Shown here: positions 24,355 to 31,772 of the stretch, piece by piece
Numbering within the stretch: the first letter of the stretch is position 1
Layout: every line of letters begins with the position of its first letter
Position numbers and translations under genes: made by a program
Notes under the pieces: model-generated
Databases searched by the model: none
What the model saw: the letters and a program-made list of their open reading frames with translations, nothing else
What the model was told of the DNA's origin: nothing
Assembly (NCBI GenBank): GCA_900110635.1
Contig: FOEK01000010.1
Location: 62,001 to 126,000, forward strand
DNA length: 64,000 nt
Reading direction: 5' to 3'
Source: Lachnospiraceae bacterium NE2001
GTDB lineage: Bacteria > Bacillota > Clostridia > Lachnospirales > Lachnospiraceae

Positions 24355-24678
24355 ATGAGTGTTTTTAAGATGAACATAGGCTTGGTTTTAGAAACTGCCA
24401 AAGCAAGAAATAAAGCGAGTATGATGATGAGTGACTACAAAAAACCAAGTTTGGGCAAAATTTCTGGGTTAAAAACGGCCAGTAAATTTGTTAGCGAGGA
24501 GTCTGATATCAACAAATTGATGAAAAAGTATAAAAAATTAGTTAACAAAGATATGGATGACGTTGATAAGATGGTTCTAGAATCTATAGCTGCTGATGCT
24601 CAACAAAAAACAAAGTGGTCAAATTCTTCTGGAAAAGGAGGAGATTTTGGCGGCGGCGGCGGTGGAAGTAGTTTTTAG
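24355..24678 (+). CDS. small helical LXG-module protein with Gly-rich tail
   Basis: A 107-aa protein of unknown family. The N-terminal half is basic and mostly helical (MNIGLVLETAKARNKAS), and the C-terminus ends in GGDFGGGGGGSSF. A GGAGG site precedes the ATG. It stands where YwqI-like second partners of LXG toxins are found, so a chaperone or co-secreted partner role is likely by position; the sequence itself is not diagnostic. The glycine tail is unusual for a T7SS partner. Confidence 0.6.
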   Translation: MSVFKMNIGLVLETAKARNKASMMMSDYKKPSLGKISGLKTASKFVSEESDINKLMKKYKKLVNKDMDDVDKMVLESIAADAQQKTKWSNSSGKGGDFGGGGGGSSF

Positions 24679-24709
24679 ATTATTTATGTAGAACTAAGGA
24701 GGGGTGATG

Positions 24710-26581
24710 ATGGGCTATATAGTAGATTTCGAATCAATGGCAGATTTATATAGCGGAATTGATTCGAATTATAAAATGTGGCACAAAGGAATTAATCCTT
24801 TATATACTGCACTAACAAATATTGGGAAATCTGATAATATAGAGGGCGACTCTGCTGAAGCATTGACTGAGTATTTTGAAACTATACATAAACAATTATT
24901 GCAAAAAATAAAAGAGTTGATAGAGTTGCATCATGGAAATTATGCACTTTATTACAAAGGAAGTGTAGGGTACTATGGAAATATTGACACTGATAATTTT
25001 ACTCGCATTGAAAAGAGCGAATTAAGTAAAATAAAAAGTGATTACACTAGTTATGGTGTTAGAGCAGAGTCAGTTGATTCAGAAGTGACTTCTATAATGA
25101 ATTCTATATCAGATATATTTACTTATAAGAAAAAAAGTATATCGAAAGTTAGGAAGGCACAAAAAACTATAGTGACTCAAGTAACAGAGTTAGATAAGAA
25201 CATTAATCTTATTGAAAACTATCACTATACTAATGATTTTGCTTCAACTGAATCACAGATAGCAGCTTTGGGGGCATTAATCGATGAATGTTATTCTAAA
25301 GGGCGGGAATTTAAAGCGAGTTTTACCGCAGGTTCAGTTGTTAGCTTGAAATCGTGGACCGAATTGAATAAAGTTAGTGAAGATTTGAAAGATGATTTAG
25401 ATTCTAAAGTCGCTGAGATAAAGGTTGCTGACAAAGAAGCGAAACAAACAGTTACAGAAATACAAGAATATAAGAAGAGAGAGGCTCAAGCAAAAGTTTG
25501 GAAAACTCTTGCAGTGGGTGCTGGTGTACTAATATCCGTTTCTGTTATTGTGTTTACAGGAGGAGCTGCTACACCACTTGTAATGGGTTTGACTGGTGCA
25601 ATTGTATCAATGGAAACAACTGCTGTTAATAAATTGTCAGATGAATATGTGCAAAATGGTAATTTGGACAATATGGATTGGGGCAATTTTTCAAAGGATG
25701 TTTTAGTTTCTGGAGCAACTGGTTTTGTTACAGGTTATGTTGGTGGCTCTTTAGCGAAGGGAGTTAGTGGGACTGTCGGTAATATGATTGGAACGACAAA
25801 TACGGTTGGCAGAATTGCTACGAGTACAATTTCGGGAAGTATAACAGGTGTTGCAAATGGCGGAATTAAAAGGGGAATGGAGTCTGTTGGTAATACAATC
25901 GGTGATGCGATAAATGGAAATTTTGATTTTCATTCTGCTGTTTATGACTTTACTGATTCTGTATATGATTTAGATGAAATGAAAAAAGACGCTACTACGG
26001 GGGCAATTACAGGATCCATTAATGGCATTTCAGGTGAAGTAACCAAAAAGACTCATTTTGATAGTGATTATTTAAACAATGATAATTCCAAAGTCAGAAC
26101 TATTTCTAGTGCAACTTATGAGGGTGTAAAGTCAGGAGGTACAGGAATAATTAAAAGATATACGGAAGCAAGGCTTGATGGATATAGTCATGATGAGGCA
26201 AAAGAAGAAGCATTGGACAGTAGTAAGATTGTTCAAGATGTTATTAAAGAAGGTGGAAAATCAGGAGCTAATGCCTATGTAGATAAGTCGCCAATTGGAG
26301 ATAAAATAACAGCAAAAGATTTAAATGATCCTAAGATCAGAAATAAACTTCCTGATGATGTGGTTAGTGATCCTGATAACTGGTTGAAAAATGGTGGTAA
26401 GATATATATGGATTCAAAAGGTCGTGTCACTTATGAGGCTAAGAATTTGAAATATGACAATACTATTGCAACAGAACCGACTGAAAAAATATATTATGGA
26501 TCCAGAGGAGGGTTTAAGGCTGAAAGATCTGACGCAAGTAAGGATTCACATCAGGTTGGGGGCCATTTCTCTAGAATGTAA
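24710..26581 (+). CDS. LXG-type T7SS polymorphic toxin
   Basis: A 623-aa effector. ATG 24710 follows AAGGAGGGG; GTG 24704 and ATG 24707 are in frame but overlap the site. Residues 1-230 match an LXG targeting domain: EGDSAEALTEYFETIHKQLL, then DNFTRIEKSEL and a coiled coil. Residues 265-400 are a Gly/Ala-rich, partly hydrophobic linker (VGAGVLISVSVIVFTGGAA). The last 65 residues (YMDSKGRVTYEAKNL, then KDSHQVGGHFSRM) resemble the start of the NS_2-type DNA/RNA non-specific nuclease domain, but the chain stops at the GGH motif. The active site may thus be incomplete. Immunity-type genes follow directly. Confidence 0.8.
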   Translation: MGYIVDFESMADLYSGIDSNYKMWHKGINPLYTALTNIGKSDNIEGDSAEALTEYFETIHKQLLQKIKELIELHHGNYALYYKGSVGYYGNIDTDNFTRIEKSELSKIKSDYTSYGVRAESVDSEVTSIMNSISDIFTYKKKSISKVRKAQKTIVTQVTELDKNINLIENYHYTNDFASTESQIAALGALIDECYSKGREFKASFTAGSVVSLKSWTELNKVSEDLKDDLDSKVAEIKVADKEAKQTVTEIQEYKKREAQAKVWKTLAVGAGVLISVSVIVFTGGAATPLVMGLTGAIVSMETTAVNKLSDEYVQNGNLDNMDWGNFSKDVLVSGATGFVTGYVGGSLAKGVSGTVGNMIGTTNTVGRIATSTISGSITGVANGGIKRGMESVGNTIGDAINGNFDFHSAVYDFTDSVYDLDEMKKDATTGAITGSINGISGEVTKKTHFDSDYLNNDNSKVRTISSATYEGVKSGGTGIIKRYTEARLDGYSHDEAKEEALDSSKIVQDVIKEGGKSGANAYVDKSPIGDKITAKDLNDPKIRNKLPDDVVSDPDNWLKNGGKIYMDSKGRVTYEAKNLKYDNTIATEPTEKIYYGSRGGFKAERSDASKDSHQVGGHFSRM

Positions 26582-26599
26582 ATAATGGAGGGGTAAACG

Positions 26600-27388
26600 A
26601 TGTTATCGTTTTCAAATTTTGGGAAAATAGATGCATCTGCTCTTGGTGAAATTGAAAAAGAATTTAATATTAATCTGCCAGATGATTATGTATCTTTTAT
26701 GTGTAATAACAATGGCGCAATTATCAACGAGGGATATGGTGTGGCTATAAATATTCCTAATACAGATGAATTTATCTATATTAATGAATTATTCAGCACA
26801 AGTATTGATGGAGTTAATGCTCTAATAGATATTAACAAAAAATATTTGGAAGATTTGGAAGATACAAATGACACAATATTTATAATTGGACAGGATACGA
26901 AGGGACAGTTTATAGTATATTTGTTCAGTAATAATGGGGCTCAAATTTGTTATTGGGATATTGATTTTAAGAATGAGCTATCATCACATAATGGGAATGC
27001 GTATTATTTATCCGATTCGTTTTCGGATTTTATACAAGAGGTTTTTAATTCAAATAAGGAAGGAGCGAATAAAATGAGTTTTATTAATTATGTACCACTT
27101 GGAAGTATAGTATTATTGAATGGAGGGATCCAGAAACTGCTAGTAACAAGTCGAGGATTAGTTGTAAACAATAAGGGAAATGAACTATTCTTTGATTATG
27201 CTGGGGTTCCTTATCCAGAGGGTCTAATTGGTGAGAAAATATTTTATTTCAATCATGAAAATATAGCGAAGGTAGTATTCACGGGTTATTCTGATGATGA
27301 TAATGATGTTACGGTTAATAATATCAATAATTATATTGAGAATCATCCTGAATTAGTTCGAGGAGATGTAGATAACTGGGAAGATTAA
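26600..27388 (+). CDS. SUKH (SMI1/KNR4) immunity protein fused to DUF4176
   Basis: A 262-aa protein. Residues 1-155 are a SUKH-type immunity domain: IEKEFNINLPDDYVSFMCNN and NNGAIIN are the defining start, with a typical FSDFIQEVF ending. Residues 159-262 match DUF4176, a family tied to LXG loci (YVPLGSIVLLNGGIQKL, FFDYAGVPYPEGL, FYFNHENI). The toxin stop is 19 bp upstream, the standard place for the cognate immunity gene; SUKH proteins mostly protect against nuclease toxins. An internal start (27074) has its own strong ribosome site, so DUF4176 may also be made alone. Confidence 0.85.
   Translation: MLSFSNFGKIDASALGEIEKEFNINLPDDYVSFMCNNNGAIINEGYGVAINIPNTDEFIYINELFSTSIDGVNALIDINKKYLEDLEDTNDTIFIIGQDTKGQFIVYLFSNNGAQICYWDIDFKNELSSHNGNAYYLSDSFSDFIQEVFNSNKEGANKMSFINYVPLGSIVLLNGGIQKLLVTSRGLVVNNKGNELFFDYAGVPYPEGLIGEKIFYFNHENIAKVVFTGYSDDDNDVTVNNINNYIENHPELVRGDVDNWED
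27074..27388 (+). CDS. DUF4176 protein from an internal start (alternative product)
   Basis: ATG 27074 is in frame with the SUKH gene and preceded by AAGGAAGGAG at the right distance, a better site than that of most genes here. It would yield a 104-aa DUF4176 protein of the size seen when this family is encoded alone in LXG loci. Either the SUKH stop codon was lost, leaving a functioning second start, or both long and short forms are made. Confidence 0.55.
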   Translation: MSFINYVPLGSIVLLNGGIQKLLVTSRGLVVNNKGNELFFDYAGVPYPEGLIGEKIFYFNHENIAKVVFTGYSDDDNDVTVNNINNYIENHPELVRGDVDNWED

Positions 27389-27406
27389 TAGTATTTTGGG
27401 GAATAT

Positions 27407-29380
27407 ATGAAAATTATAATATTTGACTCAGATATAAAAACAGAATTACGCTTAGAGGATTTTGCTAAGGACAAAGTGTCCTTTGGCAGAGATGGTACTC
27501 AAGATATAATTATTAAAGATAATAATGCCTCCAGACGTCATGGGTTTTTCTTTAAAAAAGATGGTATCTGGTATGTTTCTGATGCAGGAAGTACTAATGG
27601 TATTTCAGTAAATGGAAATCCAGTCACTGGAGTGCAAGATCTTTATACAAATGATTATATTTCTCTCAGCTCTAAAAACCAGGCACAAGCGGTCAGAATT
27701 GATGTCGTTGATGACGAATATGAGATTGTTCCAGATCGTGTACATGATGCAAGATCTACTAATAGATATTTACGGATGACCAGCGAGCAGACAGAGGTGT
27801 TGGCTCAATCAGGTGTGACTCCTGTTTATGAGAGTGAGCAATATGGAAAAGAAGGAGCTTTTCAGGAAATAACTAATTTTTCTAATTCGGATTATAACAA
27901 TATTTCTTCAACAAGGAATAATACTCCGGCTGATTCTTCAAATTATTCAGCAGGAATGAATAATATTTCACGTCCGTATAATCAGTCAAATTGGGATAAT
28001 AAGAAAATAAAAGAAACCAGAAATAATACCGGTCTGATAATCGGTATTATTTCTGGTGCTGTTTTATTATTTGCTGTAATTATAGTTTTGCTTATATGGA
28101 ATCAAAAGCTAAAAAATGAGATATCAGAAGTAGATCATTCTGAAGAAACAACCGAATCGACAACTATCACTACTACTGAAGCTACGACAGAAACGACAAC
28201 TGAAGAACAAAGTGAAGCTGAAAGGCTTGGTTACACCCATACATTTATTCACAAAACAGAATATGGTGGGAATTATGCCATTCCTGAAAAGTTTAAGCAG
28301 ACAAATGAAGAAAATGTCGAGACGGGTCTTTGGTATGAATTTACTGATAGTAATACAGGTATAATTTTAGAAACTTGGGAGAATCCAAGGAGAACGAGAA
28401 AAACAGATTACTTAGAAAATATTAGAGACAATATTACAAGTTCTGATTATATAAAAGAATTAGACGAAGAAAATAAAATAAGATATTCCGGACAAACGGA
28501 AGATAGTAAGTCTTTTGTTGAAATCGTTACTTTACAAGGGAATGTCTATCATAGTATAACAATTAAATATGATGACGATAAAAAGGAATTATGTTCTCAG
28601 ATAGCAGATATAGTTGATTCAAATACTGAATACGTTGAAAAACCTGATTTGTCAGGTAGATTGCCTCTCCTTTTATATGGAGGAACCTTTCCGTTGAGTG
28701 ATGATGAAATTAAAGATTTGTCAGATGATGAAGTGATTGAGGCAATAAATGAGATATATGCTTATAAAGGTTTTATTTTTGAAGATCAGGAGCTGTTGGA
28801 TTATTTCGGAGAATATGGTTGGTATAAACCGTCAATAGCAGCAAAGGATTTTTCAGATGACATATTTAATGATACGGAAAAAGAGAATTTAAAGAAATTA
28901 CGTGAACGAAAAGACTATACTCCTAGTGGCATTGTATCAAATGATGAGGTTCCGGCGGTATCTGGAGAACGCTTTGAGATGGTGAGAGGGGGAAGTTATT
29001 ATGTCCCCGATGGATTCGATAATATTACTAAGGAAACATATGCGGTTAGATATGTTCAGGAGTGGCAAAACTATTCGCTGGATATGTATATTACTGTTAC
29101 AAATTGTATGCAGATAGATATACCAATGTCTCTTGAAGATGAATATGATAGTTATTTAAGTTCGTATAATAGTTCATCAGAATTATCACTGAATACAAAA
29201 GATGAAGATGGATATATAATATCAGGAACTCGAAATTCTGATCAAAGAATCTTTTATCATAAAGTAAAACATGTTGAGGATAGATATGTTAGCTTTTATA
29301 TTGAATATCCGGCATCAAATGCAGATAGCTGTAACCAGATTGTAGAAAGCTTCGTTTCGGATTTTGATTATTATAATTGA
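27407..29380 (+). CDS. FHA-transmembrane-YARHG protein
   Basis: A 657-aa membrane protein, last of the T7SS block. Residues 1-100 form an FHA domain (VSFGRDGTQ, ASRRHGFFF, DAGSTNGISVNG). After an Asn/Ser-rich linker a membrane helix lies at about 208-231 (IIGIISGAVLLFAVIIVLLI), then a Thr/Glu spacer (TTITTTEATTETTTEEQ) and about 400 outside residues. Residues about 420-503 match a YARHG domain (VIEAINEIYAYKGFIF, YGWYKPS), with YAYKG in place of YARHG. It could couple cell-wall sensing to kinase-dependent FHA binding. GAATATATG gives only a weak ribosome site. Confidence 0.8.
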   Translation: MKIIIFDSDIKTELRLEDFAKDKVSFGRDGTQDIIIKDNNASRRHGFFFKKDGIWYVSDAGSTNGISVNGNPVTGVQDLYTNDYISLSSKNQAQAVRIDVVDDEYEIVPDRVHDARSTNRYLRMTSEQTEVLAQSGVTPVYESEQYGKEGAFQEITNFSNSDYNNISSTRNNTPADSSNYSAGMNNISRPYNQSNWDNKKIKETRNNTGLIIGIISGAVLLFAVIIVLLIWNQKLKNEISEVDHSEETTESTTITTTEATTETTTEEQSEAERLGYTHTFIHKTEYGGNYAIPEKFKQTNEENVETGLWYEFTDSNTGIILETWENPRRTRKTDYLENIRDNITSSDYIKELDEENKIRYSGQTEDSKSFVEIVTLQGNVYHSITIKYDDDKKELCSQIADIVDSNTEYVEKPDLSGRLPLLLYGGTFPLSDDEIKDLSDDEVIEAINEIYAYKGFIFEDQELLDYFGEYGWYKPSIAAKDFSDDIFNDTEKENLKKLRERKDYTPSGIVSNDEVPAVSGERFEMVRGGSYYVPDGFDNITKETYAVRYVQEWQNYSLDMYITVTNCMQIDIPMSLEDEYDSYLSSYNSSSELSLNTKDEDGYIISGTRNSDQRIFYHKVKHVEDRYVSFYIEYPASNADSCNQIVESFVSDFDYYN

Positions 29381-29405
29381 TTTAAATATAGATAGTATGG
29401 GATAG

Positions 29406-29780
29406 ATGTCGGTTGAATTGATAGAATGCTTTAACAACACATATAGGATGGCTCTTGAAGATAACCGTCTTAAAACAGACACCAGTATTTCTGTGAAGAA
29501 TACAGTGGTTTATAAAGAAAATCATAAAGCCCGGTTGGTTAATCGGGCTGATTTTAATGCTGGAATAAATGTTTTCGTTGAAGAGACGACATCATTTGTC
29601 GCGGCTCGAAGGTATTCAGGCGAGGTCAGTAAGGGCGTTGCTAACAAAGTTGCAGTACTAAATTTTGCAAATCCTCATGTTCCAGGTGGAGGAGTTACTA
29701 GAGGAGCAAAAGCACAGGAGGAATCTCTTTGTAGAAGTAGTAATCTATATCCATACATAACTGCTATATGTGTAGTATAA
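29406..29780 (+). pseudogene. microbial PARG-like (TIGR02452) protein, truncated
   Basis: 124 codons of a microbial poly(ADP-ribose) glycohydrolase-type protein. The diagnostic loop PGGGVTRGAKAQEESLCRSS (Gly-rich loop plus the Glu pair) is present near residues 93-112, followed by LYPYI, where the family normally continues for over 130 residues. Here the frame stops at 29780. The catalytic Glu pair remains, but half of the macrodomain fold is gone, so the protein is probably dead. Confidence 0.75.
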
Positions 29781-29866
29781 AAGGTGCTGATCACCGTTAT
29801 AAGAAAGCCGGAGAATTGGATCAGGTCATTAGTTTTTTGAAAATGTTCCTGCGTGAACAGATTTAA
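29768..29866 (+). pseudogene. alpha/beta hydrolase C-terminal scrap
   Basis: 32 codons in another frame, joined to the PARG fragment: the peptide has GADHRYKKAGELDQVISFLK, the usual last strand, catalytic His and helix of small alpha/beta hydrolases. No rest of the gene is present. It supports a deletion that fused two unrelated genes at about 29765. Confidence 0.35.
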
Positions 29867-29906
29867 TCGAAATTATTATATGAACAGATTTAATCGAAAT
29901 TATTAT
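29854..29906. repeat. 27-bp tandem duplication
   Basis: The unit TGAACAGATTTAATCGAAAT plus seven more bases starts at 29854 and again at 29881, identical over 26 bases. It lies just before the antitoxin RNA promoter. It looks like a replication-slippage duplication in decayed DNA. Confidence 0.85.
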
Positions 29907-29907
29907 G

Positions 29908-29936
29908 TTGAAATGATTTACTTTAAGTGTTATATT
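29908..29936 (+). promoter_or_regulatory. promoter of the antisense antitoxin RNA
   Basis: TTGAAA (29908-29913), exactly 17 bp, TATATT (29931-29936), on the plus strand. Start is expected near 29943, giving an RNA of about 100 nt that ends at the plus-strand terminator 30006-30046 and covers the 3' end of the toxin mRNA. Confidence 0.7.
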
Positions 29937-29944
29937 CTAATAAA

Positions 29945-29972
29945 GGAAAAGCACCCACTCCAAAGTGGATGC
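29945..29972 (-). terminator. terminator of the toxin mRNA
   Basis: Read on the minus strand: GCATCCACT (29972-29964), 4-nt loop, AGTGGGTGC (29959-29951, one G-U pair), then TTTTCCTTTA. It ends the leftward toxin transcript about 70 nt past the stop codon. Confidence 0.7.
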
Positions 29973-30005
29973 TCCCGAAAAAGATCATTTGCTCTAGTAG
30001 AGCAG

Positions 30006-30046
30006 GCCTCTCCCGTGTGCCGACAGGAGAGGCATTTTATTTATTT
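30006..30046 (+). terminator. terminator of the antitoxin RNA
   Basis: GCCTCTCC (30006-30013) pairs with GGAGAGGC (30026-30033), followed by ATTTTATTTATTT. It is oriented for the plus strand and placed to end the antisense RNA at the toxin stop codon. Confidence 0.65.
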
Positions 30047-30156
30047 CGCTTCTTCCTCGAGTAGAGAAAAGAGAGCAACGCAATTACCAGCGAACTAAGC
30101 GATATCAGTACATCGATCACTCTTAGAACAACTATAATAGTTTCATAGACTGTCAT
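30037..30156 (-). CDS. type I toxin, small holin-like membrane peptide
   Basis: A 39-aa peptide starting MTVYETIIVVLRVIDVL, with one hydrophobic helix and the basic end YSRKKRNK. The MxVYE start, single helix and lysine/arginine tail match the putative holin-like toxins of Firmicutes type I toxin-antitoxin loci. GGGAGGTGG lies 7 nt before the ATG at 30156; the longer in-frame ATG at 30267 lacks such a site and reads through a structured leader (CCGG/CCGG and GTGGCAC/GTGC hairpins). Overproduction of such peptides damages the membrane; the antisense RNA would hold it in check. Confidence 0.75.
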   Translation of the reverse strand: MTVYETIIVVLRVIDVLISLSSLVIALLSFLYSRKKRNK

Positions 30157-30369
30157 ACGCGCCACCTCCCTTCCGTAGATTCCGGCAAGCCGGTAAATGG
30201 ATCGGGAGGCTACCACCCTGTCATGGGTACTTTCCTTGCACATTTCTGTGCCACTCAAGAGTAGCATTTTCGCATGTGAAATTAAATATTAAAATAAAAG
30301 CATTTGTCTGACTGAAGGATATCTTTGGTTGGATAGATGCCTTTTTTGATTGAAAAGTCATTGACAAGT

Positions 30370-30513
30370 CGCATCAGGTCCGGCGGACCGCTGCCATACG
30401 GCTATCGGAATGTGAATAAGCAGCCGGAAGTCGTGCCGTCAGAAGCGGAGATCGTGAAGCTTATCTATGAGATGTATCTGCAGCCGAATACGGGTTATGA
30501 CCGTTGTATTTGA
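30370..30513 (+). pseudogene. large serine recombinase fragment
   Basis: 47 codons encoding the recombinase-domain hallmark GGPLPYGYRN followed by PSEAEIVKLIYEMYLQPNTG. In serine integrases this region follows the catalytic domain; neither that nor the zinc ribbon is present. GC content is higher than in the neighbours, consistent with a mobile element origin. It is a scar, possibly of the element that once carried the neighbouring island. Confidence 0.7.
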
Positions 30514-30634
30514 CTTTGAACTTTCAGATGAGGAAATGGAGCAGATCAGGGCGATTGATAAAGGTGAAAGTGGAAGATGCTTCAATATCAACTATCAGCA
30601 GATAGGTGGGTTATTTACATCACTGAGCAAATAG
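30500..30634 (+). pseudogene. aldo/keto reductase C-terminal fragment
   Basis: 44 codons: VVFDFELSDEEMEQIRAIDK is the standard C-terminal helix of aldo/keto reductases, ending LFTSLSK. It joins the serine recombinase fragment within a few bases. The recombinase or its element probably inserted into a reductase gene, and later deletion left both tails. Confidence 0.65.
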
Positions 30635-31064
30635 TGAATATACAAGGGAATAATGACAATAATGACGAATTAAGAGATTTTACCAATTTAGAGCGTGGTC
30701 TTTGAATATATACCAAACTCCTACGCTCTTTTGAATTTCCTTCAGTTTAGATTTCAGCCATATAAATAATATTCATTTATTGTAACTATAGTAATTTTAA
30801 TTTTTGAAATACATTTCCCTTATATTTTCCCTTATGACTTTCGTGACTTGATATAAGATGATATAATCTGAAATAACACTATTTGAAAAGTTGAATTGAT
30901 TAAATTCAGTAAATATAAGGCTTTTTGAGGTGTTTAATAATACTTCGTAAAAACAAATAAAACCAAATGAAAATGTAAAAATCAAATTGGAATGTTTGAA
31001 TCTTAACATATGTCAATGCGAATATTATAAAGTAATGGTATTATTTCTTTTAGGAGGTGACATC
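30635..31064. other. 430-bp gene-free stretch with one inverted repeat
   Basis: AGAGCGT (30690-30696) and ACGCTCT (30723-30729), with an inner GGT/ACC pair and a following TTTGAATTT, form a loose plus-strand terminator-like hairpin. The rest is AT-rich with no convincing coding frame. AGGAGGTGA at its right end is the ribosome site of the CPBP gene. I see no clear promoter. Confidence 0.5.
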
Positions 31065-31760
31065 ATGAAAGAAAATGATATCAAGAATGCCGGAAAGGCA
31101 TTAACAATTACCACTGTGTTGACACTTTTTATTGCCACTTTTGAAATGGTAAATGCGCTTAGGTTCTATAAGCCGGGAATGAATCTGCTTGATATAGCTA
31201 GTTATGTACAGGCTAATAGATGGATATTTGCTTTTACATTTATATTTGCAAATCTTGTCCTTTTTCCAAGTGCGATGCTTCTTTATAAGGCGAATGGCAT
31301 CAGTCTCAAAAAGGAAATATACGAAAGAGAGACTCTTGGCGGTGATATTCTTTGGGGTGTGATACTCGCAATTGCAGCCAGCCTGTTAAGTCTTCTTTCT
31401 TTGCCTATATATAAAGGCCGCACAGAACTTGCTTTTGTAGATGATGAAAAGATGGGAGTAGGAATTACTATTCTTTATGTAATCGCACTGGTCTTTGTGA
31501 GTGGAATTTGCAAGGAAATATATTACAGGGGATTCGCGAAAAAATTCTGTGGGTCAGTATTTGGAGAGATTACGGCACTTTTGCTATTCAATATGCTCTT
31601 TGGGTTACTTGACTGGTATAATTTCGGATATTCCTTTGTGCTTGGACTTGTATGCATCTTTGGTTATCAGAAAAGAAAACATATGATAGTTCCTATGATT
31701 ATACATGGTGGAGTGAATTTAATTAGTATTATATACATCATTGTTATGGGCAGCCATTAA
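31065..31760 (+). CDS. CPBP-family membrane protein, degenerate motifs
   Basis: A 231-aa protein with about six membrane helices; ATG 31065 follows AGGAGGTGACATC. The helix ISGICKEIYYRGFA-like segment (CKEIYYRGFA) holds one Glu and the Arg of the CPBP/Abi EExxxR motif, but Lys replaces the first Glu. The second motif (FGLLDWYNF) has Asp where His is expected, while the third (IIHGGVN) keeps His. It may be an inactive or altered intramembrane protease. It shares an operon with a Crp/Fnr regulator 12 bp downstream. Confidence 0.7.
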   Translation: MKENDIKNAGKALTITTVLTLFIATFEMVNALRFYKPGMNLLDIASYVQANRWIFAFTFIFANLVLFPSAMLLYKANGISLKKEIYERETLGGDILWGVILAIAASLLSLLSLPIYKGRTELAFVDDEKMGVGITILYVIALVFVSGICKEIYYRGFAKKFCGSVFGEITALLLFNMLFGLLDWYNFGYSFVLGLVCIFGYQKRKHMIVPMIIHGGVNLISIIYIIVMGSH

Positions 31761-31772
31761 GGAGGCATTTCT

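Larger units (their letters stand above)
29943..30046 (+). ncRNA. predicted type I antitoxin RNA
   Basis: A short RNA bounded by the promoter 29908-29936 and the terminator ending near 30046. It is complementary to the last part of the toxin mRNA, which reads leftward through 30037 to the terminator at 29951. Overlapping 3' ends are the arrangement of txpA/RatA and bsrG/SR4 type I systems in Firmicutes. No protein is encoded. Prediction from layout only. Confidence 0.6.

Noticed and set aside
29853-30098. Plus-strand ORF beginning MNRFNRNYYMNRFNRNYY
   Set aside because: The repeat comes from the 27-bp DNA duplication, and the frame crosses two terminators and the antisense RNA. Not a gene.
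30797-31009. Minus-strand 70-codon ORF in the gap before the CPBP gene
   Set aside because: Low-complexity AT-rich frame rich in Phe and Ile, no ribosome site, overlaps the CPBP leader. Chance frame.
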